A stretch of DNA of 34,430 nucleotides from positions 1 to 34,430 of the forward strand of contig DXIU01000006.1 in the NCBI GenBank assembly GCA_019112765.1, written 5' to 3'. The DNA comes from Candidatus Mediterraneibacter norwichensis (GTDB lineage Bacteria; Bacillota; Clostridia; Lachnospirales; Lachnospiraceae). This document shows, in pieces, positions 23,900 through 34,400 of this stretch (positions are counted from its first letter, which is position 1; the number at the start of each line of letters is the position of its first letter). The notes beneath the pieces were generated by a model. It was not told the origin of the DNA. It did no database searches and saw only the letters and a program-made list of their open reading frames with translations. The position numbers were made by a program, and so were the translations under genes.

Positions 23900-24911
23900 C
23901 GTCATATCCTCCGCCCCATCTCCGCCAGTTTTTCCGGAAGAAATATACGATCAGAGCCGCTGCTCCCATCAGAATCAGGCCGGATATGGTAACCGCCGCC
24001 CCAACGGCAAACGGTCCGTTTCCGCCGGATCCTCTGTCTGTCTCTGAAGCAGAAGCCTGCTCTTCCGTAGACAGACTTAATCCCTGAGCGTCATTCAGCT
24101 CCGTATCTGCAGCGCTGTCCCCGGAGGGCGCTGCCGCCTCTTCAATGGAACTGGATAATGCCGGAGCCTCCTCCGTATCTTCTCCTTCTTCTGAAGTCTG
24201 GCTGTCCTCAGAGCCGGAAGAACTTAAGCTGCCGCTCTGCAGGGAAGATCCTGCTGTGCCGGTTCCTGTATTTCCGCTGCCGGTATCTGTACTGCCGCTG
24301 CCGGATCCGCCGGAACTCCCTGAACTGCCGCCGGATGTACTGCTGCCGGAAGCGGAAGTTACAATTGTTGCATTCATATCCGTACTGTTTCCCGCGGTAT
24401 AATCACTGGGATAGAGATAAAAGATTACGTCTCTTCCCATCGGCTCTACATACATGGACCCCCGGACCACGCAGTTCTCGCTTGGCACCTGAATGCAGAT
24501 ATCTGCCGTTGCTCCGTTACTGTCTGTTCCGTTTCCCGTTACGCCCAGCGCCGGAGTGGACCAGCCGGAATCCCCCACATTCTGCACCCAGAAACTGTGC
24601 CCGGAGGTATAGTCCATCAGACTCATGCGGATCGTCAGATAATATTCTCCGCTGTCTGTCAGCTCCAGAATCCCTGTGGTATAGACGGCTCCGTCCACCA
24701 TGCCCTGTCCGGTGGCGTAAGACGCCTCTCCGCCGGAGTCCTCGATCACTCCGGTAACCGGATGCGCGTAGCAGGGATGAATTACGCAGGTATACACGCT
24801 GCCGCCGGCCGCCTTTACCGGAAGCGGCTCTGCTCCTGCGCCCGTAACTGCAAGCAGCAGAGCCGCCAGCAGCCCGGCAAACACTTTTTTCACTCTTTTT
24901 CCTGTTTTCAT
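23886..24911 (-). CDS. shp: Cell-surface heme relay protein, Shp family
   Basis: 341 residues: a signal peptide (about 1-34), the Shp heme-binding domain (about 36-185), a long serine/glycine/acidic stalk (about 190-290), a membrane anchor (about 300-322) and a short charged tail. The domain carries the stretches 'HPVTGVIEDSGGE', 'LTIRMSLMDYTSG' and 'RGSMYVEPMGRDVIFYL', which closely match streptococcal Shp as I remember it. The two methionines in 'RMSL' and 'EPMGR' correspond to its bis-methionyl heme ligands. Its role is to receive heme from wall NEAT proteins and pass it to IsdE/HtsA. The gene overlaps isdE. Confidence 0.92.
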   Translation of the reverse strand: MKTGKRVKKVFAGLLAALLLAVTGAGAEPLPVKAAGGSVYTCVIHPCYAHPVTGVIEDSGGEASYATGQGMVDGAVYTTGILELTDSGEYYLTIRMSLMDYTSGHSFWVQNVGDSGWSTPALGVTGNGTDSNGATADICIQVPSENCVVRGSMYVEPMGRDVIFYLYPSDYTAGNSTDMNATIVTSASGSSTSGGSSGSSGGSGSGSTDTGSGNTGTGTAGSSLQSGSLSSSGSEDSQTSEEGEDTEEAPALSSSIEEAAAPSGDSAADTELNDAQGLSLSTEEQASASETDRGSGGNGPFAVGAAVTISGLILMGAAALIVYFFRKNWRRWGGGYDDDED

Positions 24912-24982
24912 CCGTTTCTCCTGCCTTCTGTCTGAATAATCAGGCGGATATTCCCGATCCGCCCCGCTGCCTCCTCATAACC

Positions 24983-25016
24983 GGAAAGGAGCCGCATACT
25001 CTCCGCAGCTCCTTCC
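24983..25016 (-). terminator. Weak hairpin between the wall protein gene and shp
   Basis: GGAAAGGAGC (24983-24992) can pair with GCTCCTTCC (25008-25016). On the minus strand it is followed only by TTTCC, so it would be a partial terminator or processing site at best. The rest of 24912-25030 shows nothing clear. Confidence 0.35.
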
Positions 25017-25030
25017 CGCTCTAAAAGGGG

Positions 25031-27304
25031 CTATCTGCTTTCCTTCTTCCCCCGTCTCTTTTCCAGGATTCCGGCTCCAAGAACCCCGCATCCGATCACA
25101 AGCAGGGCTGCCCATCCTCTGATATCCTCTGACGTATCGCCGGTCTTTACACTGGAAGCAGAGGACAGACCGCTGCCCAGAGAAGAACCGCCCAGTGAAC
25201 TGCCGCCCAGTGAATTTCCTCCAAGGGATGCCCCTCCCAGAGTGCTGCCGCCCGGGAGACCCGAACCGCCGTCTAATCCGCTGCCGCCGTTCAGACCGCT
25301 GCCGTCATCATCACCGTCATCCTGGTTTCCGTTTCCGGGCTCATTATCATCTGTGAAGGCCGGGTCATCTTCTTCTGCCGCTTCCAGCGTATCCCAGTCA
25401 AGGGCCAGGAATACCGGCTGTGTCCCCACGCCTTCCGCGATGGATTCCATAATCGGCACGAATACCTGGAGCGGCGCATAACCGTCTTCCAGAGCTTCCG
25501 GAATCAGTTCAAACGTCACCTGATCCGGATAATCTGTGCCATAGTCGTCACTGACCCTTGTGCCGTCTTCATTCAGCTGGTAGGACTCCACCACTGCGTC
25601 TGCCAGCTCTCCCGCCGGATTGCCGTACTGATCCTGGGTATAGCCGGTGAGGAAGTACTTCAGGCCTCCAAGATAACCCAGCTGCCCGCTGATATTCAGG
25701 CCCTTCAGATCCAGGGTAATATAATACTTTCCATCTCTTACCGTCAGCTTTATGGTATGGTTAATCGCATTGTCAGACATGGAAAGGGTGGTCTTATCTG
25801 TCTTCACCATTCTGCCGGTTATGGAATAGACGCCGTCTTCCAGATTATAAATATCCAGTTCACCGCTTCCCGGGTCGTCCGGATCTTCCGTGCCTCCCGG
25901 ATTGTCCGGATCCTCCGTGTCTCCCGGATTGTCCGGATCTCCGGTGTTCCCCGGATCATCCGGATCTGCGGCGCCGTCCCCGCAGGTTATGGTAAAGGTA
26001 GTAACGCCTGTATAATTCCCCGGAGCCGCGGCACCCACATCCTTCCCGGATATGATAATTCTTCCATAAAGCGCGGTTTCCTCTGAATCGCTTCCCTTAC
26101 TCTCTGTCCCATCTGCCTGAAAAGACTGGGTGCCGAAATCATTGGCAAACGCCAGCTCATTGTCTCCGCTGTACAAAAGCCCGCCCTCCGGCGCGCTGAC
26201 CGTCACGGTTCCGTTTCTGTTTTCCGTGGATACCCGGATCTCATATTCCTGTATATTATCGGAAACCGCAGTCAGTTTTCCCATAGAAAGGGAAGAGGGA
26301 ACTGACACAATACAGGAGGGAGAGGATGTTTCTTCCTCGATATCCGCCGAGATTTCCATATCCTTTTCTTCAGTGCTTTCATCCCCGTCTGTTCCTGTTT
26401 CCTGCTTTTTCAGCGTATCCCAGTACATTGTTACAATCGTCTTTACGCTGAACCTGCCGTTTTCAAACAGAATCCCGCTGATCTCGCCGTTCAGATTGCT
26501 CATAGCCGGCACATAGATATAAGTATTGTTGTAATAATACTGACTCAGCCCGGTCAGAGGGAATGACACATCCGTTACCACTGTGTATCCGTTTCTTTCC
26601 TCAGTGCTGTAATCCACTCCGTCCATGGTCAGTTCCTGTTCCGGATCGTTGTCTGTGTAATATCCGTTGAACCCGAGAATATACATAGGCTCCTGATCGG
26701 TCCCTGACACCATCCGATAGGACAGGCGCATCTGCCCGTCTTCCTCTACCGTAAGCACGGCATCCGCCGTCTCCGTCTGCACCAGGCTGTGGTCTACCAC
26801 ATCACTGCGGACTGCTACGGTCACATCATAAGTTCCCGGTTCCGGCGTTTCCGACGGCACAGCGGGCACACTGCTGTCAGACAGATCCAGTCCCAGTGCG
26901 TCCGCCACCGCTTCCTTAATTCCGTTGGAGGAATATGTGGCGCCGGACACTGCGTCAATCTCTTTCAGGCTGTCCGTATCCGTATCTTCAAGCCCCAGAA
27001 AACTTCCTGCCATGCCCTCAATGGCAGAGGCAAGTTTCGTCTTGTTGACTTCCGCGTAAGTTCCCCCGAAGTTGGCTCCTGTAATTGTAATATCCGTAAT
27101 CTTTCCGTCTGTTACCGTTACGTCTGCGTCAATATCATATTCACCGAACTGGTCAATATGGAACGTACCGCTCTTTGTATAGGAACCGGCCCTTTCCTCT
27201 GCAGTCCCGCTTTCCGCCTGCACGGCCGGGCCGGCCGGAACTGCTGCCAGAATCCCTGCCAGAAGCAGAAGACCCCATCTTTTCTTTCCTCTTTTTCTTC
27301 CCAT
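25031..27304 (-). CDS. Wall-anchored FMN_bind / double NEAT-like heme-acquisition protein
   Basis: 757 residues. Order: signal peptide (1-30); FMN_bind domain (about 40-135) with the flavinylation motif 'DAVSGATYSS'; first NEAT-like module (about 150-300, 'YIYVPAMSNLNG', ending 'MYWDTL'); a WxL-like beta domain (about 325-450) also found in the gene at 27400; a DPDNPG repeat linker; second NEAT-like module (about 485-645, with 'LSMSDNAINHTIKLTVRDGKYYITL' and 'VFVPIMESI', ending 'LDWDTL'); a GGSSLGG-rich spacer; and a C-terminal SVKTGD signal, membrane helix and RRGKKESR tail. The two modules share 'VPxM' and 'WDTL' landmarks, suggesting duplication. The start at 27304 (MGRKRGKKRW) has GGAGG, against a TTG in the track. 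The protein likely captures heme, with a flavin for electron transfer. The function is inference; the domain order is seen. Confidence 0.85.
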   Translation of the reverse strand: MGRKRGKKRWGLLLLAGILAAVPAGPAVQAESGTAEERAGSYTKSGTFHIDQFGEYDIDADVTVTDGKITDITITGANFGGTYAEVNKTKLASAIEGMAGSFLGLEDTDTDSLKEIDAVSGATYSSNGIKEAVADALGLDLSDSSVPAVPSETPEPGTYDVTVAVRSDVVDHSLVQTETADAVLTVEEDGQMRLSYRMVSGTDQEPMYILGFNGYYTDNDPEQELTMDGVDYSTEERNGYTVVTDVSFPLTGLSQYYYNNTYIYVPAMSNLNGEISGILFENGRFSVKTIVTMYWDTLKKQETGTDGDESTEEKDMEISADIEEETSSPSCIVSVPSSLSMGKLTAVSDNIQEYEIRVSTENRNGTVTVSAPEGGLLYSGDNELAFANDFGTQSFQADGTESKGSDSEETALYGRIIISGKDVGAAAPGNYTGVTTFTITCGDGAADPDDPGNTGDPDNPGDTEDPDNPGGTEDPDDPGSGELDIYNLEDGVYSITGRMVKTDKTTLSMSDNAINHTIKLTVRDGKYYITLDLKGLNISGQLGYLGGLKYFLTGYTQDQYGNPAGELADAVVESYQLNEDGTRVSDDYGTDYPDQVTFELIPEALEDGYAPLQVFVPIMESIAEGVGTQPVFLALDWDTLEAAEEDDPAFTDDNEPGNGNQDDGDDDGSGLNGGSGLDGGSGLPGGSTLGGASLGGNSLGGSSLGGSSLGSGLSSASSVKTGDTSEDIRGWAALLVIGCGVLGAGILEKRRGKKESR
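25171..25311 (-). repeat. Tandem repeats coding the GGSSLGG spacer
   Basis: Short imperfect DNA repeats encode glycine/serine/leucine units (GGSGL, GGSSLGG, GGNSLGG) just before the sorting signal. Such spacers lift the ligand domains out through the cell wall and can vary in length. Confidence 0.7.
25870..25967 (-). repeat. Tandem repeats coding the DPDNPG linker
   Basis: About five imperfect copies of a unit reading CCCGGATTGTCCGGAT or close variants encode DPDDPGNTGDPDNPG-type units. It is a flexible linker before the second NEAT-like module and a likely site of strand-slippage variation. Confidence 0.75.
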
Positions 27305-27335
27305 CGTTTCCTCCGTCAACCAGCGTCATCCCCGG

Positions 27336-27376
27336 AAAAACAGGAATCCTCACGGACAGACTGCCTGAGGATTCCT
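27336..27376 (-). terminator. Terminator after the secreted NEAT-like gene
   Basis: CAGGAATCCTCA (27341-27352) and TGAGGATTCCTG (27365-27376) form a perfect 12-bp stem, followed on the minus strand by TTTTT (27336-27340). It would end or attenuate transcription between the small secreted protein gene and the wall protein gene, making upstream products more abundant. Confidence 0.9.
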
Positions 27377-27399
27377 GATTCTGATACTGACGCTTTTTC

Positions 27400-28341
27400 T
27401 TATTCTGCTGCGTATGTAATGGAGAATGTTGTTGTGCCTGTGTAATTTCCTGCTGCCGCAGCCTTTACATCCTCAGCGGACACGCTGATCTTTCCGCTCA
27501 GCTTTGTTCCTGCTGTGTCGTCATTTACTGTCTGTGTGCCGAAGCTGTTGGCAAATGCCAGAGAATTGTCTCCGCTTGTCAGGCTGCCCTCTCCGGGAGC
27601 TGTCACAGACAGCGTGCCGTTCAGATCAGAAGCTTTCACGTCCACCGCATATACCATTGCGTTATTCCGCTCAGCGCTCAGTGTTCCCATTGCGACAGAG
27701 GAAGGAACGGTTACCGTATAGGACGGTGCGGAAACTGTCTCTTCAACATCTGCCGTAATCTGCATATCCTGGGTATCCTCATCCGGTGTCTGTGTTCCGC
27801 CGGCAGACTGCAGATCTGTTACCTGTACGAAGAAGTTCTGAGTAGAATTCATTACTACATTCACATATGCGCTTGCGGATACAGTTCCTGCCTCCAGGTC
27901 ATCCACCGCATCCCGGGGAAGAGTAACTGTAAGTACCTGCGTGGGAAGAACATCTCCTTCGTTCACGCCGAACAGAGCTGCCGTAGTATCAAATTCCTTT
28001 TCCGGTTTTGTGGTAATATCAGACTCTGCCTCATACTCTGTTTCGTCTACTGTAAATACAACATCCAGAACTGTTCCGTCTGTCCCCTGATCCGGGAACG
28101 CGGGAATCGGATAAGCCACGTAGAATGTCAGTTCCGCCTCCGTATCTGTAAGGGTCAGATCTGCCTCATGCACAAAAATCGGATCACACATACTCTTGTT
28201 TCCCGAGCCGTTGGCATTCAGGAAATGAATCTCTCCCGTATAGTCTCCGTTGGCCGGCTCCGCCGCGAACGCGGTGCCGCACATCATTGTTGTCATCATT
28301 GCTGCCGCCAGGGCGCCTGATAATAATTTCTTCAGTCTCAT
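27400..28341 (-). CDS. Secreted NEAT-like protein with a WxL-like C-terminal domain
   Basis: 313 residues: a signal peptide cut after 'GTAFA' (about residue 26), a NEAT-like beta-sandwich (about 28-165, starting 'NGDYTGEIHFLNANG' and ending 'AYVNVVMNSTQNFFVQV'), a short TPDEDTQD linker and a C-terminal beta domain (about 195-313, 'SYTVTVPSSVAMGTLSA' to 'NYTGTTTFSITY'). That last domain recurs inside the wall protein at 25031. No membrane or wall anchor is present, so it is probably a released hemophore or held by protein contacts. The start has GGGAGA at 7 bases. The heme role follows from domain and context; no ligand residues are certain. Confidence 0.82.
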   Translation of the reverse strand: MRLKKLLSGALAAAMMTTMMCGTAFAAEPANGDYTGEIHFLNANGSGNKSMCDPIFVHEADLTLTDTEAELTFYVAYPIPAFPDQGTDGTVLDVVFTVDETEYEAESDITTKPEKEFDTTAALFGVNEGDVLPTQVLTVTLPRDAVDDLEAGTVSASAYVNVVMNSTQNFFVQVTDLQSAGGTQTPDEDTQDMQITADVEETVSAPSYTVTVPSSVAMGTLSAERNNAMVYAVDVKASDLNGTLSVTAPGEGSLTSGDNSLAFANSFGTQTVNDDTAGTKLSGKISVSAEDVKAAAAGNYTGTTTFSITYAAE

Positions 28342-28400
28342 AACTGATTCTCCCTTCTATGGTTTGTTTTATTTATGTTAAGCGCCGCCGCGCCGTAACA

Positions 28401-28883
28401 TCATTCTTTTACCACAAGCGTACAGTTTACTTCCGCCCCGTTTCTGGGCGTCATGTCCTCATCCGCGGTGAACGTGTCATATTTTACCGTCAGCGGATAC
28501 TCGCCTGCCTCCATTGCTTTTTCAAGAGTGATCTCATACAGATGCTGTCCCGGTCTGATCAGTTTTGACGTATATATCGTCTCATCTGTATCCGGAAGGT
28601 AAAAAGAAATCTGAAAATACACTTCATTTTCCTCCGGATTCATCAGCTCCACTGAGACATCCGTCTTCCCCGCGGGAATGGTAATGGATTTATAGCCCGG
28701 TATCTGAATCCCCGCAGATACGCCGCCGGCCTGATCCTCCTTATCCGGCTTTTCCTGATCTTCCTCAAATTCCGCATCATAATTTGTAACTTCTTTCGGT
28801 CGTGTGTGCAGATACATCGCCGCGGCGCCCGCCACAAGTATGAGAATTACAATCAGTAGGATAATCTTCTTTTTTCGATTCAT
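28401..28883 (-). CDS. Small membrane-anchored surface protein, partner of WxL-like proteins
   Basis: 160 residues. One N-terminal membrane helix (about 6-24, 'IILLIVILILVAGAAAMYL') is followed by an acidic linker and an extracellular beta domain (about 58-160: 'IQIPGYKSITIPAG' to 'EVNCTLVVKE'). I recall proteins of this form next to secreted proteins with the 'TVTVPSSVAMG' domain in Lachnospiraceae surface loci, but they lack a clear function. It is the first gene of the unit driven by the promoter at 28996-29025. It may hold the secreted NEAT-like protein at the membrane; that is inference. Confidence 0.75.
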   Translation of the reverse strand: MNRKKKIILLIVILILVAGAAAMYLHTRPKEVTNYDAEFEEDQEKPDKEDQAGGVSAGIQIPGYKSITIPAGKTDVSVELMNPEENEVYFQISFYLPDTDETIYTSKLIRPGQHLYEITLEKAMEAGEYPLTVKYDTFTADEDMTPRNGAEVNCTLVVKE

Positions 28884-28909
28884 GTTTTTCAGCTCCAGCT
28901 CACTTTTTA

Positions 28910-28925
28910 GTTAGTTTACGCTAAC
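28910..28925 (-). promoter_or_regulatory. GTTAG-N6-CTAAC box, proximal copy before the surface protein operon
   Basis: GTTAG-TTTACG-CTAAC, 27 bases upstream of the ATG at 28883, just after a hairpin with a T-run. As RNA it could form a 5-bp hairpin. Confidence 0.75.
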
Positions 28926-28934
28926 CTATGCGGT

Positions 28935-28976
28935 AAAAATTAACCCGCGCGAATCTTTTTCACATCGCGCGAGTTA
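28935..28976 (-). terminator. Leader hairpin with T-run between two GTTAG boxes
   Basis: TAACCCGCGCGA (28941-28952) pairs with TCGCGCGAGTTA (28965-28976) over 12 positions, with one G-U wobble in the RNA, and is followed on the minus strand by ATTTTTACC. The stem uses bases of the box at 28973-28988, so the two structures exclude each other at their edge. It may end sortase transcripts or act as an attenuator for the operon starting nearby. Confidence 0.7.
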
Positions 28977-29025
28977 GTTTTTTCTAACTACTGGCATACT
29001 ATCATACATTTCCAGATTCTGTCAA
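28973..29025 (-). promoter_or_regulatory. Surface protein operon promoter with GTTAG box over the start site
   Basis: Minus strand TTGACA (29020-29025) and TAGTAT (28996-29001) with 18-base spacing. GTTAG-TTTTTT-CTAAC (28973-28988) lies directly over the expected transcription start, a classic operator position. The -35 region is nearly identical to that of the sortase promoter. Confidence 0.8.
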
Positions 29026-29048
29026 TCAAGGTTATTGTTATAAAATTA

Positions 29049-29855
29049 TCAATTATCATTTTCCCTGATCTGAACAGGCCGGGCATCTATACACACCGCA
29101 TGCACGGCAAACCGGGTACTGTAGCCGCTGCCGGTGCAGGTAGACAGGGTCATTATCTTCTGGCTGCTGTCCGGATGAATTCCTGTTTCTATGAGTGAAT
29201 TTTCCACCATGCTGTTAATCAGGTTCTGATATTCCATGCCCGGCTCATAGCCGATCTTATATACACTTCCCCCGTTTGCCGCGTTCTGGCAGGCAAAAAT
29301 CTGATACCGGTACGCCATGGTCTCCGTGTAAAGCGTAAAATACGGATTTTTCTCCCAGAATGTCTGCTCCTTATATTTGTCCAGACTGCCGAACATGCTC
29401 CCGTCCCTCATATTATGCCCATATATAATTATATAGTGATCCGAAAAATCCGGCTGATTCAGGCCTTCCAGAAAGATGCTTCCCGCAGTATGTTCCCTTC
29501 CGTACAGATCGTGCCTTAAATACTCTGTGTTATCCCCGGAATACAGAACCGGATAATCTATTTCCAGTTCTTCCGGATTGTCAGACCTCAGCCATGCCAC
29601 AATATCTGCATTCTCCTTTTTCAGCGCATCGAACCGGACGACAACATCCGTCAGCCACCAGTCTTCCTTCTGCTCTCCTGCGGGTCCCTCCGGCGCGTCT
29701 GTATAACGGTCGCGGAGATCCTCATAGGCTGCGGCAGAGCTCAGATTGTCCAGGCAGTCCGGAAGAATCTTCCACAGCGCGGTTCCCGCAAGCGCCAGGC
29801 CGCACAGCACAAGGCATATCCATTTTTTTGATTTTTTTATTTGTTTTCTGTTCAT
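29049..29855 (-). CDS. srtB: Class B sortase
   Basis: 268 residues: one N-terminal membrane helix (about 10-30) and a class B sortase domain. The catalytic residues are visible: histidine in 'IYGHNM', cysteine in 'TLSTCTG' and arginine in 'YSTRFAVHAV'. The insert before the catalytic cysteine suits class B enzymes, which anchor heme-uptake proteins in Isd-type loci. Its substrate here is most likely the wall protein ending in SVKTGD at 25031. The ribosome site is weak (CAGG). It is followed by a hairpin at 28935-28976 and preceded by a GTTAG box, so it is under the same control as its substrates. Confidence 0.94.
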   Translation of the reverse strand: MNRKQIKKSKKWICLVLCGLALAGTALWKILPDCLDNLSSAAAYEDLRDRYTDAPEGPAGEQKEDWWLTDVVVRFDALKKENADIVAWLRSDNPEELEIDYPVLYSGDNTEYLRHDLYGREHTAGSIFLEGLNQPDFSDHYIIIYGHNMRDGSMFGSLDKYKEQTFWEKNPYFTLYTETMAYRYQIFACQNAANGGSVYKIGYEPGMEYQNLINSMVENSLIETGIHPDSSQKIMTLSTCTGSGYSTRFAVHAVCIDARPVQIRENDN

Positions 29856-29869
29856 AGTATTACCTGCGA

Positions 29870-29885
29870 GTTAGTTTTTGCTAAC
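29870..29885 (-). promoter_or_regulatory. GTTAG-N6-CTAAC box before srtB
   Basis: GTTAG-TTTTTG-CTAAC, 15 bases upstream of the srtB start. Flanking GCGA and TCGC (minus-strand transcript) can extend the hairpin beyond the box, with two unpaired bases. Confidence 0.75.
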
Positions 29886-29893
29886 CTTCGCTC

Positions 29894-29919
29894 AAAAAAG
29901 AAGCCGTGATCACACGGCT
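29894..29919 (-). terminator. Hairpin with T-run between the srtB promoter and srtB
   Basis: AGCCGTG (29902-29908) and CACGGCT (29913-29919) form a perfect 7-bp stem with a 4-base loop, followed on the minus strand by TTCTTTTTT. It may end LysR transcripts arriving from 29978 or attenuate srtB. Confidence 0.8.
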
Positions 29920-29925
29920 GTAATA

Positions 29926-29955
29926 ATAATATGAATAATTTACAGAATCTGTCAA
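29926..29955 (-). promoter_or_regulatory. srtB promoter
   Basis: Minus strand TTGACA (29950-29955) and TATTAT (29926-29931) with 18-base spacing. The sequence around the -35 (ATTGACAGATTCTG) is nearly the same as at the surface protein operon promoter (ATTGACAGAATCTG). Confidence 0.75.
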
Positions 29956-29977
29956 TCAGATCTTTTATAATTGAGAA

Positions 29978-30901
29978 TTATTCCCGGATATCCAGATACC
30001 GCTTCAGCGCATCCAGATACATCTCTCCCATTTTGCTGAGGATCGTATTTTTCCTGACAATGTAGCCGATCTCCATAACGCTGTTGTGGTTTTCCTCGTC
30101 GTCCTGAAAGGGAACCGCCGCAAACTCATTGCCGTTCAGTTCTTCGCAGATAATGCCGGAGCAGAGCGTATATCCGTTCAGGCCCACCATCAGATTCAGC
30201 ATGGTCGCCCTGTCATTTGCGCGGATAATCCTTGGATACTCATTTGTGGCGAGGATCTCCTCCGCAAGATAAAAAGAGCTGTTGTCTCCCTGTTCAAACG
30301 CCAGGCACGGATATTCCTCCAGCTGCCGGAAGCAGATGGACGGCTCGGAAGCCAGAGGATGGTTTTTCCACAGATATACATATGCCTTGCAGTCAATCAG
30401 GCGGTGAAATTCCAGCCCTGCCGGACGCAGCAGCCTTTCCAGACTCTTTCTGTTAAATTCACTGAGGTAAAGGATGCCGATCTCACTTTTCATTGTGCTC
30501 ACATCCTGAATCACCTCCGCAGTCTTCGTCTCCCTCAGAGCGAACTCGTATTTTGACATATCAAACTGCTTTGCCATATCCACAAACGCTTTCACCGCAA
30601 AGGAGTAATGCTGGGTGGATACACCGAACTTTTTCTTCAGCGAGCCGTTTTTCCCGTATTTCTCCAGAATCGTCTCATACTGTCCGTAAAGCTGTCTGGC
30701 ATACAGAAGGAATTCCGCGCCGTCATTGGTCAGAGTCACGCCTCTGCCGCTGCGGTGAAACAGCGTAATCCCCAGCTCTTTTTCCAGCTCCCGGACGGCA
30801 CTGGTCAGGGACGGCTGAGATACATACAGCTGCCCGGCGGCCTTGTTGATTGATTTTGTCTCTGCAATTGTAATAATATAATTCAGCTGGGTTAATGTCA
30901 T
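29978..30901 (-). CDS. LysR-family transcriptional regulator
   Basis: 307 residues. The N-terminal winged helix (about 1-60) is canonical: 'TLTQLNYIITIAETKSINKAAGQLYVSQPSLTSAVRELEKELGITLF'. The effector-binding domain follows (about 90-300). The length is normal. It lies between the beta-glucoside genes and the heme locus on the same strand; LysR genes usually regulate a divergent neighbour, but here none is divergent, so the target is unclear. The start has AGGAG at 8 bases. A consensus TATAAT lies upstream at about 30962-30967, but its -35 is weak. Confidence 0.93.
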   Translation of the reverse strand: MTLTQLNYIITIAETKSINKAAGQLYVSQPSLTSAVRELEKELGITLFHRSGRGVTLTNDGAEFLLYARQLYGQYETILEKYGKNGSLKKKFGVSTQHYSFAVKAFVDMAKQFDMSKYEFALRETKTAEVIQDVSTMKSEIGILYLSEFNRKSLERLLRPAGLEFHRLIDCKAYVYLWKNHPLASEPSICFRQLEEYPCLAFEQGDNSSFYLAEEILATNEYPRIIRANDRATMLNLMVGLNGYTLCSGIICEELNGNEFAAVPFQDDEENHNSVMEIGYIVRKNTILSKMGEMYLDALKRYLDIRE

Positions 30902-30997
30902 ATCCGGATACTCCTGTCTGTCATCGTTTCCTGTCTGGATTTCTCCTCGTTTACCAGCTCATTATACAGCAGGATCTGAATTGACGCCAGTATTCTG

Positions 30998-34400
<3,403 letters not shown>

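Noticed and set aside
25171-25967. Possible CRISPR-like direct repeats
   Set aside because: The repeats are coding, imperfect, lack unique spacers of even size and encode low-complexity linkers of a surface protein.
30902-30997. Open frame running into the LysR start with an ATGA overlap
   Set aside because: It has no start codon or ribosome site and no detectable relation to a family; it is too short to support.
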